Assembly: GCA_016302525.1 (NCBI GenBank) | Contig: JAEDNJ010000107.1 | Coordinates: 1 to 5,619 of the forward strand | DNA length: 5,619 nt | Origin: Phascolarctobacterium sp. | GTDB taxonomy: Bacteria; Bacillota; Negativicutes; Acidaminococcales; Acidaminococcaceae | Reading direction: 5' to 3' | In this document: piece by piece, positions 5,178 to 5,619 of the stretch | How positions within the stretch are numbered: position 1 is the stretch's first letter | How the letters are laid out: each line of letters opens with the position of its first letter | Position numbers and translations under genes: made by a program | The notes under the pieces: model-generated | What the model was told of the DNA's origin: nothing | Database searches by the model: none | The model's input: the letters and a program-made list of their open reading frames with translations, nothing else

Positions 5178-5619
5178 TTATTCCTCGTCATCTTTTAAAG
5201 GTCCGTAGCAACAAAGAATTGTACCCTTGGGAGCGCTAAGAGCAGGGCAGACATAAAGCACAATGCCGCTTTGCTCAGCATAGTAGGTGGTAATGGTTTC
5301 GCCAAAGACATCAGTAATTTCGCCGAGGATTTGTCCCTCCTCAACCCAATCACCGCTATGGATTTTGTGCATCCAGCAACCTGTTTCCAGGGATTCTAAA
5401 TAAATAAGGTTATGTACATCACGAGGAATGTATTTACGAGGCTTAACTGGCAGAGAGAACATTTTTAGCTTGCGCAGAATGTTGCGGATATCATCCTTGT
5501 AGGCATCAATATCCTCTCTCAGACAAAGACCAGCACCACCACGCTCAATGAGAATAGAGGGAAGGCCAGTGCTGGCTGCATAATTGTAGGCACCACCAGT
5601 GGCCATAGAGCGCACCATA
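5178..5619 (-). CDS. Succinylglutamate desuccinylase/aspartoacylase-family zinc deacylase, 3' part
   Basis: This is the C-terminal part (at least 146 residues) of a metallo-deacylase related to the M14 carboxypeptidases. Family members remove acyl groups from small amino-acid derivatives in a zinc-dependent way. The visible part starts with GGAYNYAASTGLPSILIERGG. Its Glu (codon 25 from the Met at 5618) matches the family's catalytic glutamate, followed by GGAG. The C-terminal beta domain shows HSGDWVEEGQILGEITDVFGE and YYAEQSGIVLYV, the barrel-like fold typical of the bacterial family. The zinc-binding HxxE and distal His lie beyond the window. The Met codon at 5616-5618 is almost certainly internal, because the family is usually about 300 residues or more and the metal-binding half is missing. 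The substrate cannot be told. Its own terminator at 5091-5142 ends it. Confidence 0.85.
   Translation of the reverse strand, partial: MVRSMATGGAYNYAASTGLPSILIERGGAGLCLREDIDAYKDDIRNILRKLKMFSLPVKPRKYIPRDVHNLIYLESLETGCWMHKIHSGDWVEEGQILGEITDVFGETITTYYAEQSGIVLYVCPALSAPKGTILCCYGPLKDDEE

Overview
The window looks like chromosome from a low-to-mid GC anaerobic Bacillota-type bacterium. A Negativicutes relative such as Phascolarctobacterium or Acidaminococcus is my best guess, from protein flavour rather than from any search. Supporting signs are a clostridial-type short-chain flavodoxin, an unusual IMP dehydrogenase of the protist/anaerobe type, a lipoprotein sugar-binding protein, strong TATAAT -10 boxes, AGGAGG-type ribosome sites and simple hairpin-plus-T-run terminators.

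Left part, + strand (1-3016): purD, the glycinamide ribonucleotide synthetase of purine synthesis, is followed by guaB, which turns the pathway's product IMP into XMP for GMP. The 136-base gap between them holds a probable guaB promoter overlapping the end of purD and a GC-rich, foldable leader. A strong terminator closes guaB.

Middle (3017-3802): a largely featureless spacer of about 170 bases leads to a promoter and a monocistronic flavodoxin gene. Back-to-back terminators then serve the flavodoxin gene and the convergent gene to its right.

Right part, - strand (3821-5619): a single-gene unit encodes a ribose/galactose-type periplasmic sugar-binding lipoprotein with no transporter genes beside it. 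It has a near-consensus promoter, a perfect 14-bp palindrome just after the predicted start of transcription and tandem 10-bp repeats abutting the -35. Upstream of it, ended by its own terminator, lies the 3' part of a gene for a zinc deacylase of the succinylglutamate desuccinylase/aspartoacylase family, cut by the window edge.

No mobile elements, CRISPR arrays, tRNA or rRNA genes were seen. The most notable points are the Tritrichomonas-like IMP dehydrogenase, the unexplained foldable guaB leader, and related TGARCAATT words flanking the flavodoxin and sugar-binding-protein promoters at near-integral helical spacing. I see no convincing multi-gene novel system here.
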